DNA from: Xaviernesmea oryzae | GTDB lineage: Bacteria > Pseudomonadota > Alphaproteobacteria > Rhizobiales > Rhizobiaceae | Direction: 5' to 3' | DNA: 64,000 nucleotides | NCBI RefSeq assembly: GCF_900177415.1 | Contig: NZ_FXAF01000006.1 | Coordinates: 582,001 to 646,000 of the forward strand | In this document: positions 26,172 through 35,415 of the stretch, in pieces | How the letters are laid out: each line of letters opens with the position of its first letter | How positions within the stretch are numbered: position 1 is the first letter of the stretch | Notes under the pieces: model-generated | Told to the model about the DNA's origin: nothing | The model's input: only the letters and a program-made list of their open reading frames with translations | Databases searched by the model: none | Made by a program: the position numbers and the translations under genes

Positions 26172-27739
26172 ACGGGGGCAGGCAAGTGAGCAGTCTGAAA
26201 CGCAAGATTCGTAGCTCGGCAGCGGCGGGCGTGGCTTTCTGCCTCGCCTTTTCCGGTGTTCCGGTCCATGTCGCTCCGATCGACCTCGCCCCGGCGAAGG
26301 CCTTTGCGACCGACACCAGCGTCATCCGCATCACCGACGGCGGCCCGGGCGTGCGCAAGCGGCTGCAGCTCGGCCTCAACAAGGCGCTCGTCGTCGATCT
26401 TCCGGCCGATGCCCACGACATTCTCGTCGCCGACCCCACCATGGCGGATGCCGTGACGCGCACCTCGCGCCGCATCTACCTCTTCGGCAAGACGGTCGGC
26501 CAGACGAACATCTTCGTCTTCGGGTCCCACGGCGAGGAGATCGTCAGCCTCGACGTGGAGATCGAGCGGGATATCTCCGGCCTGCAGCAGAACCTCCGCC
26601 GCTTCCTGCCGGAATCCGACATCAAGGTCGAGATCATCTCCGACAACATCGTGCTGTCCGGCACCGTCCGCACCCCGCAGGATTCGGCCCAGGCGGAAAG
26701 GCTCGCCAACGCCTTCCTGAAGGGCGGCGAGGCGACCACCCGCAACATCACCGTGCAGGGCAACAACGGCGACGGCGACATCTTCGCCGAAGACCGCCAG
26801 GTCTCGCAGATCGTCAATCTCCTGAAGATCGAGGGCGAGGATCAGGTCACGCTGAAGGTCACCGTGGCCGAAGTCAGCCGGCAGGTGCTGAAGCAGCTCG
26901 GCTTCAACGGTTCGGTGTCCGGCTCCGACGGATCGATCGCCTTCTCCAATCCCGCCAATTTGGGCAATGCCATCAACACGTTCGGGACGGGCACCCTGGC
27001 CGGTTCGATCGGCAGTGTCGGCCTCGCCACCTACATGAACGCCATGGAGCAGGCGGGCGTCATGCGCACGCTCGCCGAGCCCAGCCTGACGGCCATCTCC
27101 GGCCAGCAGGCGAAGTTCTACGTCGGCGGCGAATATCGCCTGCCTGCCGAGCAGGAGGTGAGCTTCGACGAGGAAACGGGGCGTCCCGCCGTCACCCGCA
27201 CGGTCAATTCAGTGGATTACGGCATCGAGCTCAACTTCAAGCCCGTCGTGCTGTCCCCGGGCCGGATCAGCCTGAACATCGAGACCAACGTTTCCGAGCC
27301 GACCTACGAGGGTTCGGTCACCACCGGCAACGGAAGCTCGCTGCAGATCCAGGGCAGCACCTACATGTCGATCCGCAAGCGCGAGGCCTCGACCACCGTC
27401 GAGCTGCCCTCCGGCGGCTCGATCGTCATCGCCGGCCTCGTGCAGGACAATATCCGCCAGGCCATGTCCGGCCTGCCGGGCCTTTCCAAGGTTCCGGTCC
27501 TCGGCACCCTGTTCCGCAGCAAGGACTTCATGCGCAACGAGACCGAGCTGGTCATCATCGCGACGCCATACCTCGTCCGCCCCGTCGCGCGCAGCGAAAT
27601 CGCCCGGCCGGATGACAATTTCAACCCGGAAAACGACGCAGCCACCTTCTTCCTGAACCGCGTGAACAAGATCTACGGCCGCAAGGAGCCCGTCGCGGCG
27701 GGTCGGTATCACGGCGCGGTCGGCTTTATCTACAAGTGA
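26168..27739 (+). CDS. cpaC: Tad pilus secretin CpaC (RcpA)
   Basis: A 523-residue outer-membrane secretin. In order: signal peptide, pilus assembly N-terminal domain (RLQLGLNKALVVDLPADAHDILVADP), a BON-like domain (FLPESDIKVEIISDNIVLSG), and the secretin domain with VTVAEVSRQVLKQLGFNG, ALAEPSLTAISGQ-like TLAEPSLTAISGQQAKFYVGG and GSIVIAGLVQD. Its ATG overlaps the cpaB stop. A GTG at 26186 with a good GGGGGCAGG site is a real alternative start. It forms the pore for the Flp pilus. Confidence 0.92.
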   Translation: MNGGRQVSSLKRKIRSSAAAGVAFCLAFSGVPVHVAPIDLAPAKAFATDTSVIRITDGGPGVRKRLQLGLNKALVVDLPADAHDILVADPTMADAVTRTSRRIYLFGKTVGQTNIFVFGSHGEEIVSLDVEIERDISGLQQNLRRFLPESDIKVEIISDNIVLSGTVRTPQDSAQAERLANAFLKGGEATTRNITVQGNNGDGDIFAEDRQVSQIVNLLKIEGEDQVTLKVTVAEVSRQVLKQLGFNGSVSGSDGSIAFSNPANLGNAINTFGTGTLAGSIGSVGLATYMNAMEQAGVMRTLAEPSLTAISGQQAKFYVGGEYRLPAEQEVSFDEETGRPAVTRTVNSVDYGIELNFKPVVLSPGRISLNIETNVSEPTYEGSVTTGNGSSLQIQGSTYMSIRKREASTTVELPSGGSIVIAGLVQDNIRQAMSGLPGLSKVPVLGTLFRSKDFMRNETELVIIATPYLVRPVARSEIARPDDNFNPENDAATFFLNRVNKIYGRKEPVAAGRYHGAVGFIYK

Positions 27740-27789
27740 GCGCTCTGGCCATGGAAACGCAGAAAATCTCCGCCGAAGGACAGGATGTC

Positions 27790-28467
27790 ATGACCGGGAG
27801 CACGATCGGATCCCGCCGCCGCAGGGTCGCCGCAGCCGCCGCGCTTGCGGCGTCCGCGATGCTTCTTTCGGCCTGCGGCAACAGCCAGCTCACCACCGGC
27901 TCCATCCCCGACGACTACCGCACCCGCCATCCGATCGTGCTGGCGGAGGGGGAATACACGCTCGATGTTCCGGTCGCTGCTGGCGATGTCCGCCTGACCT
28001 CCGGTATGAAGGATACGGTGCGCGGTTTCGCCCAGAATTTCCTGTCGTCGCCGGCCGGCGTGGTCCAGATCCAGGTGCCGCACGGTTCCTACAATGCTGG
28101 CGCGGCCCGGCATCTGGCGGGCGACATCCGCCGCACGCTCGCCGAGGCGGGCATCAAGCCGCACAAGATCATGATGACGAGCTATGCGGCCGCTCCCAGC
28201 GGCGATGCTGCTCCCATCCGGCTTGCTTTCGTGACGACCAAGGCGATGACGGGCCAGTGCGGCGAATGGCCGGCGGACCTTTCGGACAACACCTTCGGCA
28301 ACAGGAACTGGTACAATTTCGGCTGCGCCAGCCAGAACAACCTCGCAGCCCAGGTCGCCAACCCCACCGATCTCATCGCGCCGCGCGGCATGACGCCGAT
28401 CGACGCCACCCAGCGCGCCAAGGTCATCAGCGACTATCGCACCGGCGGCAGCAGCAGCGACCAATAG
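27790..28467 (+). CDS. cpaD: pilus assembly lipoprotein CpaD
   Basis: A 225-residue outer-membrane lipoprotein that helps secretin assembly. From the ATG at 27790 (aagga site nine bases upstream) the protein begins with a twin-basic n-region RRRR, a hydrophobic stretch and the lipobox LLSAC with Cys29. The CpaD domain follows (RHPIVLAEGEYTLDVPV, then NFGCASQNNLAAQVANP, the conserved end motif). Earlier in-frame starts at 27736 and 27751 lack ribosome sites. Confidence 0.88.
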   Translation: MTGSTIGSRRRRVAAAAALAASAMLLSACGNSQLTTGSIPDDYRTRHPIVLAEGEYTLDVPVAAGDVRLTSGMKDTVRGFAQNFLSSPAGVVQIQVPHGSYNAGAARHLAGDIRRTLAEAGIKPHKIMMTSYAAAPSGDAAPIRLAFVTTKAMTGQCGEWPADLSDNTFGNRNWYNFGCASQNNLAAQVANPTDLIAPRGMTPIDATQRAKVISDYRTGGSSSDQ

Positions 28468-28487
28468 GCAGAAGAGCGGAGAAGACG

Positions 28488-29783
28488 ATGAGCGCGATCA
28501 ACTACGAAATCCGCACTCCCCGCGAGGACGAACGGCTTGCCGAGGAAACCGATCGTCCGGGAGATTTCGACGCGTTGCGGCCGCTTCCCCGCATCTCGAT
28601 CCACGCCTTTTGCGAAAGCGAGCCGATGCAGCGGACGATGGACCGCATGTCGCGCGACCGCCGCATGGCCAAGGTCAATCTGCGCGTGACGGTCGGCAGC
28701 ACGGCCGCCGCCGCCAACATGTTCACGTCCGCGCCGACGCCCAACCTGATCATTCTGGAAACCGATGCGGAGCCGAAGCACCTGCTCGACGAGCTGAGCC
28801 CGCTCGCGGAAGTCTGCGATCCCTCGACGAAGGTCATCATCGTCGGCCGCTACAACGACATCGCGCTCTATCGGGAGCTGATCCGCAACGGCATTTCCGA
28901 ATATCTCGTCGGCCCGGTGCAGATGCCCGACATGCTGGCTTCGATCGCCGCGATCTTCGTCGATCCGGAAGCCGAGCCGCTCGGCAAGTCGATCGCCTTC
29001 ATCGGCGCCAAGGGCGGCGTCGGCTCGTCCACCATCGCGCACAACTGCGCCTTCGGCATTTCGAGCCTGTTCTCGACCGAGACCATTCTCGCCGATCTGG
29101 ACCTTCCCTTCGGCACCGCCAATATCGATTTCGACCAGGACCCGGCACAGGGCATCGCTGAAGCGGTCTTCGCGCCCGAACGCCTCGACGAAGTCTTCCT
29201 CGACCGCCTGCTCACCAAATGCTCCGAGCATCTGTCGCTGCTCGCGGCGCCCTCGCTGCTCGATCGCGCCTATGATTTCGAGCGCGGCGCCTTCACGCCG
29301 ATCATCGAGCTCCTGCAGCGCAGCGCGCCGGTCGCGGTGCTCGACCTGCCGCACGGCTGGACGGAATGGACCCGGGCGGTGCTTGCGGAAGTCGACGAGG
29401 TGGTGATCTCGGCCGTTCCCGATCTTGCCAACCTCCGCAACACCAAGAACATGATCGACGCGCTGAAGAAGCTCCGGCCGAACGACCGGGCGCCGCATCT
29501 CATCCTCAATCAGGTCGGAATGCCGAAGCGCCCGGAAATCGCGCCTGCGGATTTCATCGAGCCTCTGGAGATCGAGCCGATCGCCATCCTGCCCTTCGAC
29601 GTTCAGCTCTTCGGCAATGCCGCCAATAGCGGCCGCATGATTTCCGAGATCGATGCGAAGTCCCCCGCCGCCGAAACCTTCTCGCAGATCGCCCATGTCG
29701 TCACGGGCCGCGTGGCGGTGAAGAGGGCGAAGAAGGGCGGGCTCGGCAATATCTTCGGAATGCTGTCCCGCAAGAAAGCATAG
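28488..29783 (+). CDS. cpaE: pilus localisation ATPase CpaE (TadZ)
   Basis: A 431-residue MinD/ParA-like protein that places the Tad machine at the pole. An N-terminal receiver-like domain (NLIILETDAEPKHLLDEL, VIIVGRYNDIALYREL) lacks a clear phosphorylation site. The ATPase domain starts at IAFIGAKGGVGSSTIAHN, a deviant Walker A (GGVGSST, near residue 170), with ILADLDLPFGTANIDF. ATG at 28488 follows a ggagaag site. It lies between cpaD and cpaF, its usual place. Confidence 0.9.
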   Translation: MSAINYEIRTPREDERLAEETDRPGDFDALRPLPRISIHAFCESEPMQRTMDRMSRDRRMAKVNLRVTVGSTAAAANMFTSAPTPNLIILETDAEPKHLLDELSPLAEVCDPSTKVIIVGRYNDIALYRELIRNGISEYLVGPVQMPDMLASIAAIFVDPEAEPLGKSIAFIGAKGGVGSSTIAHNCAFGISSLFSTETILADLDLPFGTANIDFDQDPAQGIAEAVFAPERLDEVFLDRLLTKCSEHLSLLAAPSLLDRAYDFERGAFTPIIELLQRSAPVAVLDLPHGWTEWTRAVLAEVDEVVISAVPDLANLRNTKNMIDALKKLRPNDRAPHLILNQVGMPKRPEIAPADFIEPLEIEPIAILPFDVQLFGNAANSGRMISEIDAKSPAAETFSQIAHVVTGRVAVKRAKKGGLGNIFGMLSRKKA

Positions 29784-29798
29784 CACCAGGAAACCGGT

Positions 29799-31298
29799 AT
29801 GTTCGGAAAACGCGGAAACGAAGGATTTGGGAAAAGCACGGGCGGCCTCGCTCCGCCGCCGGCTGCCGCGCCCGTTCCGGCCGCACCCGTCGTGGCGAGG
29901 CCGCCGGCGCCGGAAATCCTCCCCGAGCCGGTGCGGGATCCGGTTCTCCAGCGCCAGCCCGTTTCGCCCCCGCCGCTTGCCGCCCAGCCCGCTGCCCGTA
30001 AGCGGCCGGCGCGCACCGAGCTTTATTACGATACCAAGAGCCAGGTTTTCTCCGCGCTCATCGACACGATCGATCTCTCCCAGCTCGCCAAGCTCGACGC
30101 CGAGAGCGCGCGCGAGGAAATCCGCGATATCGTCAACGACATCATCACCATCAAGAACTTCGCGATGTCGATCTCCGAGCAGGAGGAACTGCTCGAGGAC
30201 ATCTGCAACGACGTTCTGGGTTACGGTCCGCTGGAGCCGCTGCTTGCGCGGGACGACATCGCCGACATCATGGTCAACGGTTCCGGGCAGACTTTCATCG
30301 AAGTCGGCGGCAAGACGATCGAATCCGATATCCGCTTCCGCGACAATGCCCAGCTCCTGTCGATCTGCCAGCGCATCGTCAGCCAGGTCGGCCGCCGCGT
30401 CGACGAGAGCTCGCCGATCTGCGACGCGCGCCTGCCGGACGGCTCCCGCGTCAACGTCATCGCCCCGCCGCTCGCGATCGACGGACCGGCGCTCACCATC
30501 CGCAAGTTCAAGAAGGACAAGCTGAACCTCGACCAGCTCGTGAAGTTCGGGGCGATCACCCCGGAAGGCGCCGTCCTCCTGCAGATCATCGGCCGCGTCC
30601 GCTGCAACGTCGTCATCTCCGGCGGCACGGGCTCGGGCAAGACGACGCTGCTCAACTGCCTGACGCGCTATATCGATGCGGACGAACGCGTCATCACCTG
30701 CGAGGACACGGCCGAACTGCAGCTTCAGCAGCCGCATGTGGTGCGGCTCGAAACGCGTCCGCCGAACATCGAAGGCGAAGGCGAGATCACCATGCGCGAT
30801 CTCGTCAAGAACTGCCTGCGCATGCGTCCGGAACGCATCATCGTCGGCGAGGTGCGCGGGCCGGAAGTCTTCGACCTCTTGCAGGCGATGAACACCGGCC
30901 ACGACGGCTCGATGGGCACCATTCACGCCAACACCCCGCGCGAATGCCTGAGCCGCATGGAATCGATGATCGCCATGGGCGGTTATTCGCTGCCGGCGAG
31001 GACGGTGCGCGAGATCATCACCGGCTCGATCGACATCATCATCCAGGCGGCCCGGCTGCGCGACGGTTCGCGCCGCATCACCCACATCACCGAGGTGATC
31101 GGCATGGAAGGTGACGTGATCGTCACCCAGGACCTGATGCGCTACGAGATCGAAGGCGAGGATGCGGCCGGCCGCCTGATCGGACGGCATATGTCGACGG
31201 GCATCGTCAAGCCGCATTTCTGGGATCGCGCCCGCTACTACAGCGAGGAGAGGCGTCTCGCGGCGGCGCTCGATGCGATGGAACGGACGAAGGACTGA
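29799..31298 (+). CDS. cpaF: Tad secretion ATPase CpaF (TadA)
   Basis: A 499-residue hexameric type II/IV secretion ATPase powering pilus assembly. A Pro/Ala-rich N-terminal 70 residues precede the conserved core: [12 protein letters not shown]-like [23 protein letters not shown], Walker [14 protein letters not shown] near residue 275, the Asp box [19 protein letters not shown], Walker [13 protein letters not shown], and the His box [11 protein letters not shown]. It precedes tadB by 12 bases. Confidence 0.95.
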   Translation: MFGKRGNEGFGKSTGGLAPPPAAAPVPAAPVVARPPAPEILPEPVRDPVLQRQPVSPPPLAAQPAARKRPARTELYYDTKSQVFSALIDTIDLSQLAKLDAESAREEIRDIVNDIITIKNFAMSISEQEELLEDICNDVLGYGPLEPLLARDDIADIMVNGSGQTFIEVGGKTIESDIRFRDNAQLLSICQRIVSQVGRRVDESSPICDARLPDGSRVNVIAPPLAIDGPALTIRKFKKDKLNLDQLVKFGAITPEGAVLLQIIGRVRCNVVISGGTGSGKTTLLNCLTRYIDADERVITCEDTAELQLQQPHVVRLETRPPNIEGEGEITMRDLVKNCLRMRPERIIVGEVRGPEVFDLLQAMNTGHDGSMGTIHANTPRECLSRMESMIAMGGYSLPARTVREIITGSIDIIIQAARLRDGSRRITHITEVIGMEGDVIVTQDLMRYEIEGEDAAGRLIGRHMSTGIVKPHFWDRARYYSEERRLAAALDAMERTKD

Positions 31299-31310
31299 GG
31301 AGAACGCTCC

Positions 31311-32324
31311 ATGTTCGGGCTGGATATCACTGTCGTGGCGATCGTCGCCCTGGTGGCAGTCGCCGCGGCGGCGGTCTGTTACGGCCTGCTGTTTTCCCGC
31401 ATGGAGGTGGAAAAGAAGACCGACACGCGGCTCAGCCGGGTGAAGGCCGCCGAAACCGATCTCGCCAAGGTCAAGGCCGCCCGCGACCGCGTGCAGGAAC
31501 TCTCCAAGCGCCGCAAATCCGTGCAGGATTCGCTGAAGGACCTTGAGAAGAAGCAGGAAGAGAAGAACAAGAAGATGGGCGACGGCAGCTTGAAGTCCAA
31601 GCTCGCCCAGACGGGACTGTCCCTCTCGATCGGCCGCTTCTATCTGTTCAGCGCTCTTTTCGGCGTCTTCATCTTCCTCGTCGCGCTGATTGCCGGCCTG
31701 CCGCTGCTTGCCGCCGCCGGCGCTGCTTTCGCCTGCGCCCTCGGCCTTCCGCGCTGGGTGATCGGCTATCTGGTCAAGCGCCGTCAGAGCAAGTTCCTCG
31801 AGGAGTTCCCGAATGCGCTCGATGTGATGGTGCGCTCGATCAAGTCCGGCCTGCCGCTCAACGACGCGCTGCGCCTGATCGCCTCCGACGGTCAGGAGCC
31901 GGTGAAGGGCGAATTCCGCCGCGTCGTGGAATCCCAGCAGGTTGGTTTGAGCATTCCCGAGGCCTGCACGCGCATGATGACGACCATGCCGCTGCCGGAG
32001 GTGAATTTCTTTTCGATCGTCATCACCATCCAGAGCCAGGCGGGCGGCAATCTGTCGGAAGCGATCGGCAACCTTTCGAAGGTGCTGCGGGACCGCAAGA
32101 AGATGAAAGCCAAGGTAAGCGCCCTTTCCATGGAGGCGAAGGCCTCTGCCGTCATCATCGGCGCTCTGCCCTTCATCGTGTCGTTGCTCGTCTATCTCAC
32201 CTCGCCGGGATATATCTCGATCCTCTTCACCGATCCGCGCGGCCATCTGATCCTTTTGGCTTCCGGCGTCTGGATGTCGATCGGCATCTTCGTCATGCGC
32301 AACATGATCAATTTCGATATCTGA
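31311..32324 (+). CDS. tadB: Tad inner-membrane platform protein TadB
   Basis: A 337-residue GspF-like platform protein. One N-terminal helix is followed by a charged coiled-coil stretch (residues 25-95, rich in Lys/Glu) and further spans. The GspF domain runs from KFLEEFPNALDVMVRSIKSGLPLNDALRLIA through EVNFFSIVITIQSQAGGNLSEAI. It works with TadC as the membrane base on which CpaF acts. Usual order cpaF-tadB-tadC. Confidence 0.92.
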   Translation: MFGLDITVVAIVALVAVAAAAVCYGLLFSRMEVEKKTDTRLSRVKAAETDLAKVKAARDRVQELSKRRKSVQDSLKDLEKKQEEKNKKMGDGSLKSKLAQTGLSLSIGRFYLFSALFGVFIFLVALIAGLPLLAAAGAAFACALGLPRWVIGYLVKRRQSKFLEEFPNALDVMVRSIKSGLPLNDALRLIASDGQEPVKGEFRRVVESQQVGLSIPEACTRMMTTMPLPEVNFFSIVITIQSQAGGNLSEAIGNLSKVLRDRKKMKAKVSALSMEAKASAVIIGALPFIVSLLVYLTSPGYISILFTDPRGHLILLASGVWMSIGIFVMRNMINFDI

Positions 32325-32334
32325 GGAGAGGATC

Positions 32335-33312
32335 ATGAAGGAAATTGCCGCAGCGCTCACCGATCCGGCCACGCTCATGGCCTTCCTCGTGGCGGTGGCG
32401 GTCTTCGCGACCCTCTACACGCTGGCGAGCCCGTTCCTCGAAAAGGGCAATCTCGACAAGCGCATGAAGGCCGTTTCCACGGAGCGCGAACAGATCCGCG
32501 CCCGCGAACGTGCCCGCATGAATGCCGAGCAGTCGAAGACGTCGCTGCGCGCCCAGAACAACCAGTCGGTCCGCCAGATCGTCGAGCGGTTCAACCTGCG
32601 CAAGGCGCTGGTGGACGACAAGACCGTCAACAAGCTGCGGGCCGCCGGGCTGCGGTCGCAGAACGCCCTCAACATCTTCCTGCTGGCGCGCTTCCTGCTG
32701 CCCTTCGTCTTCCTGGCGGTCGCGATCGTCTGGATCTTCGTGCTCGGCAATCTCGCGTCCCGGCCGTTTCCGGTCCGCATGCTGGCGGCGATCGTCGCCG
32801 CCTATATCGGCTTCTACGCGCCGAACATCTATGTCACGAACCTGATGAACAAGCGCCAGGCCTCCATCAAGCGGGCCTGGCCGGATGCGCTCGACCTGAT
32901 GCTGATCTGCGTGGAATCGGGGATCTCCATCGAGGCGGCGATGCGCCGCGTCGCCGAGGAAATGGCGCATCAGTCGCCGCCGCTCGCCGAGGAAATGGTG
33001 CTGACGACGGCGGAGCTCTCCTTCCTGCAGGATCGCCGCACGGCGCTCGAAAACCTCGGGATCCGCACGCAGCTCGACGGCGTGAAGGCCGTCACCCAGG
33101 CGCTTATCCAGGCCGAACGCTACGGCACGCCGATCGCGCAGGCATTGCGCGTGCTGGCGCAGGAGGGGCGCGACGAGCGGATGAACGAGGCGGAAAAGAA
33201 GGCCGCCGCGCTGCCGCCCAAGCTCACCGTTCCGATGATCCTGTTCTTCCTGCCGGTGCTGATCGCCGTCATCCTCGGCCCCGCTGGCATCCAGGTTGCC
33301 GACAAATTCTAA
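32335..33312 (+). CDS. tadC: Tad inner-membrane platform protein TadC
   Basis: A 325-residue GspF-like protein with an N-terminal helix, a basic linker, two central helices and the GspF domain KRAWPDALDLMLICVESGISIEAAMRRVAEE. A C-terminal helix ends in a GPAGIQVADKF tail. Ten bases after tadB with a gaggagag site. It ends the contiguous pilA-tadC run; the usual next gene tadD is displaced about 1.1 kb away. Confidence 0.92.
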   Translation: MKEIAAALTDPATLMAFLVAVAVFATLYTLASPFLEKGNLDKRMKAVSTEREQIRARERARMNAEQSKTSLRAQNNQSVRQIVERFNLRKALVDDKTVNKLRAAGLRSQNALNIFLLARFLLPFVFLAVAIVWIFVLGNLASRPFPVRMLAAIVAAYIGFYAPNIYVTNLMNKRQASIKRAWPDALDLMLICVESGISIEAAMRRVAEEMAHQSPPLAEEMVLTTAELSFLQDRRTALENLGIRTQLDGVKAVTQALIQAERYGTPIAQALRVLAQEGRDERMNEAEKKAAALPPKLTVPMILFFLPVLIAVILGPAGIQVADKF

Positions 33313-33354
33313 AGCAGTCGCGGTTTGCGACAGCGGCGCGCGTGGAAAAAAGGA

Positions 33355-33912
33355 TCAGCTCGGCAGACCGAAGACCTTTTCCAGCCCTTCCCAGGTCTCG
33401 TCCATCGCATAGGCGCGCAGGAAAGGCAGCCCGACATGCCCGTAGATCAGCGAAAGCTGCAGCTCGGCCATCTCTTCGCCCACATTGGCGATCTGCTGCA
33501 GGTAAATGACCGAAGCAAGGCCGGTGCGGTCCGCTCCCGCCAGGCAATGGATGAGGATGGGTTTGGGAGCGTCGCGGAGGATGGCGATCAGCCGCTCGCT
33601 TTCCTCGTTGGTGAGCTCGCGCCCCGCCGACATGCGGAAATCGATATGCTGCACGTCGAGCCGCCGGGTCACCGCCACCTCGTCCTTGTACCAGGTGCGC
33701 TGGCTTTCGCCGCGCAGGTTGATGACGGTCTTGATGCCGTATCGCGTCAGATAATCCGCAAGGGCGCCCGGCGAGGGCTGCGCCGACCGGTAGAGCTGGC
33801 CGGGCAGGACCTCATGGAAATTCCCCGTGAGCTGCAGAACGCCGAGATAGACCCCGATCGAAAGCAGGGAGGCGCCGACCGCGATCCCCGACCGCTTCAA
33901 GAATTTGCGCAT
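33355..33912 (-). CDS. membrane-anchored tyrosine/dual-specificity phosphatase-like protein
   Basis: A 185-residue protein with an N-terminal membrane segment (about residues 9-29, IAVGASLLSIGVYLGVLQLTG) and a phosphatase domain. The signature loop is HCLAGADRTG (HCxxGxxR), with nucleophile Cys and phosphate-binding Arg intact. YRSAQPSPGALADYLTRYGIKTVINLRG is the N-terminal family segment. ATG at 33912 is chosen because it gives a proper anchor. It sits on the opposite strand between tadC and tadD, where it does not belong to the standard pilus set. Substrate unknown. Confidence 0.82.
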   Translation of the reverse strand: MRKFLKRSGIAVGASLLSIGVYLGVLQLTGNFHEVLPGQLYRSAQPSPGALADYLTRYGIKTVINLRGESQRTWYKDEVAVTRRLDVQHIDFRMSAGRELTNEESERLIAILRDAPKPILIHCLAGADRTGLASVIYLQQIANVGEEMAELQLSLIYGHVGLPFLRAYAMDETWEGLEKVFGLPS

Positions 33913-34140
33913 GAAATCACCGTCCGGTTTGTTCTCCAAGCCGATCCTACGCAATTGCGGCAATTTTAGAATGGTTCTTGATCGCCGTTTTTCTTTTCCG
34001 ACAGCGCCTGCTGAACGGCTCGGTGAACCGATCCTGAACCGCGATTTCAGGCCGCATTCAGGGGTAGCCCCGCATGCTTCCCGTCATGGCGCTTACCGGG
34101 CGGCGGGCCGGAGCGCTGGATGAATTCGGAGGATATCACG

Positions 34141-34212
34141 ATGCTGGCAAGGCTTTGCATAAACCTCATCCTGATCGGTGGCATCATCACCGTGGCCACG
34201 CGCCTGTTGTAG
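34141..34212 (+). CDS. candidate 23-residue hydrophobic membrane peptide
   Basis: A very short frame, ATG to TAG, preceded by GGAGG (34128-34132) with 8-base spacing, a better ribosome site than many long genes here. The product is one hydrophobic helix, with LILIGGIITVATRLL at its C-terminus and Arg/Cys near the ends. It lies alone between a phosphatase gene and a repeat element. Coding status rests on the ribosome site and composition only. Confidence 0.45.
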   Translation: MLARLCINLILIGGIITVATRLL

Positions 34213-34261
34213 GCAATCTTTTGCCACGAATTCCACCGCAAGGAAGGCCGGCGATCTCTCC

Positions 34262-34406
34262 GGCTCAGCCTGATGACAAACCCCGCGTCTCGGCGTCATC
34301 CTCGGCCTTGTGCCGAGGATCTATAAACGTCCATGGTTTGCAGATGCTCGGGACAGGCCCGAGCATGACGAAAGAGAAGTTCTGGCCTTTGTCGGTAATC
34401 TGAGCC
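34262..34406 (-). repeat. mosaic palindromic element, copy 1
   Basis: A 145-base element bounded by GGCTCAG and CTGAGCC, containing two internal palindromes (CATCCTCGGC...GCCGAGGAT and GATGCTCGGG...CCCGAGCAT). The reverse complement matches the element at 53256-53392 over its whole length, with small differences. Its flanks extend the inverted ends with GCCGGCGATCT-type sequence not shared by the other copy. Confidence 0.85.
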
Positions 34407-34441
34407 GGCGATCTCGCCGGCCTTTCATCCCTGTAAACCGG

Positions 34442-35278
34442 TCAGTTGGTGCCGGCCGTTTTTGCCTTGCCGTCCTTGTCGGCGAGCTTGGCCCAGGAAT
34501 TCTGCTGCGAAAGCATCGAGCGGAGATAGGTGACGTTCGCGTCCGCCTGCTGCTGGGAAAGCTCCCGGCGGGCGATCTCTTCGGCTTCCGCGAAACGGCC
34601 CTGCAGGCCGACGACGAGGGCGAGGTTCTGGCGCACCCGGCTGTCGGCGCCGGGCTGGCCGGCGGCATTGCGCATATAGGTTTCTGCCGTCCTGAGATCG
34701 CCGGAGAGCACGTAGGACATGCCGAGATTGGAGATGACCGTCGGTTCGTTCGGCTGCGCGTCGAGCGCCAGGCGGTATTTCCGGCGCGCCTCTTCGGAGC
34801 GGCCGAGCTGGTCGAGCACGGCGCCTTCCGCCGAATAGAGCCGCCAGTCGGGACGGTCCGGCGTCTGCGCCCGGTTGATCGTCGCGAGCGCCTGTTCGAG
34901 CTGGCCTGCGGCGGCCTGCGCCTTGCCGTAGGCGGCGAGCACCTCCCGATCCGTCGGATGGGCGATCGCCACCTGCTGCATCACCGCAAGCGCCTGGCCG
35001 TTCTTGCCCGTCATGCCGAGCACGGTGGCATATTGCAGGCCGGTATTCCGGTCTTTCGGGTTGCGCGCATAGGCGGCGCCGATCGATCTTTCCGCATTGG
35101 AGAGCTCGGTCGCGTTCATCGTTTCGAGCGATGCGGCGGACACTCTTGTCGGAATGGAGCCGGTCGTCTGCACGTCCCGCTTGGTGGCGCAGCCCGCTGC
35201 CGAGAGCATCAGGAGCGCGATCGCGGCGGTCCGGGCGAGGGAAGTCTTGCGGAACGTCAGGGCTGCGGAAGCGGGCAT
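34442..35278 (-). CDS. tadD: Tad pilus TPR lipoprotein TadD
   Basis: A 278-residue tetratricopeptide protein. A lipoprotein signal ends in the lipobox LSAAGC, followed by about six TPR-like helix pairs (for example AAYARNPKDRNTGLQYATVLG, QVAIAHPTDREVLAAYGKAQA, KYRLALDAQPNEPTVISNLG). TadD assists outer-membrane secretin assembly. ATG at 35278 gives a normal signal; the open frame starts earlier. It is on the strand opposite to tadBC and separated from them by a phosphatase gene, a small ORF and a repeat. Confidence 0.85.
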   Translation of the reverse strand: MPASAALTFRKTSLARTAAIALLMLSAAGCATKRDVQTTGSIPTRVSAASLETMNATELSNAERSIGAAYARNPKDRNTGLQYATVLGMTGKNGQALAVMQQVAIAHPTDREVLAAYGKAQAAAGQLEQALATINRAQTPDRPDWRLYSAEGAVLDQLGRSEEARRKYRLALDAQPNEPTVISNLGMSYVLSGDLRTAETYMRNAAGQPGADSRVRQNLALVVGLQGRFAEAEEIARRELSQQQADANVTYLRSMLSQQNSWAKLADKDGKAKTAGTN

Positions 35279-35415
35279 GGTGCGGTCTCGTTCGGTCCGA
35301 TGCCGCGGTCCCGGTCGGGCGGGCGGCATATAGCGCATTTCCACTCCAGCAATAAACTGTTAACCCTAACGGACCGTTAAGACGAACGATTCCAAAAGCT
35401 TCCGAAGGCCGCCCC

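Noticed and set aside
28434-32378. Very long minus-strand open frame (1314 codons) opposite cpaE, cpaF, tadB and tadC
   Set aside because: It is a shadow of four well-recognised genes in high-GC DNA. Its product is an Arg/Asp/Gly/His-rich low-complexity sequence with no family features.
35353-35382. TTAA pair between tadD and the aminopeptidase as a CtrA box
   Set aside because: The two TTAA are 13 bases apart, not seven.
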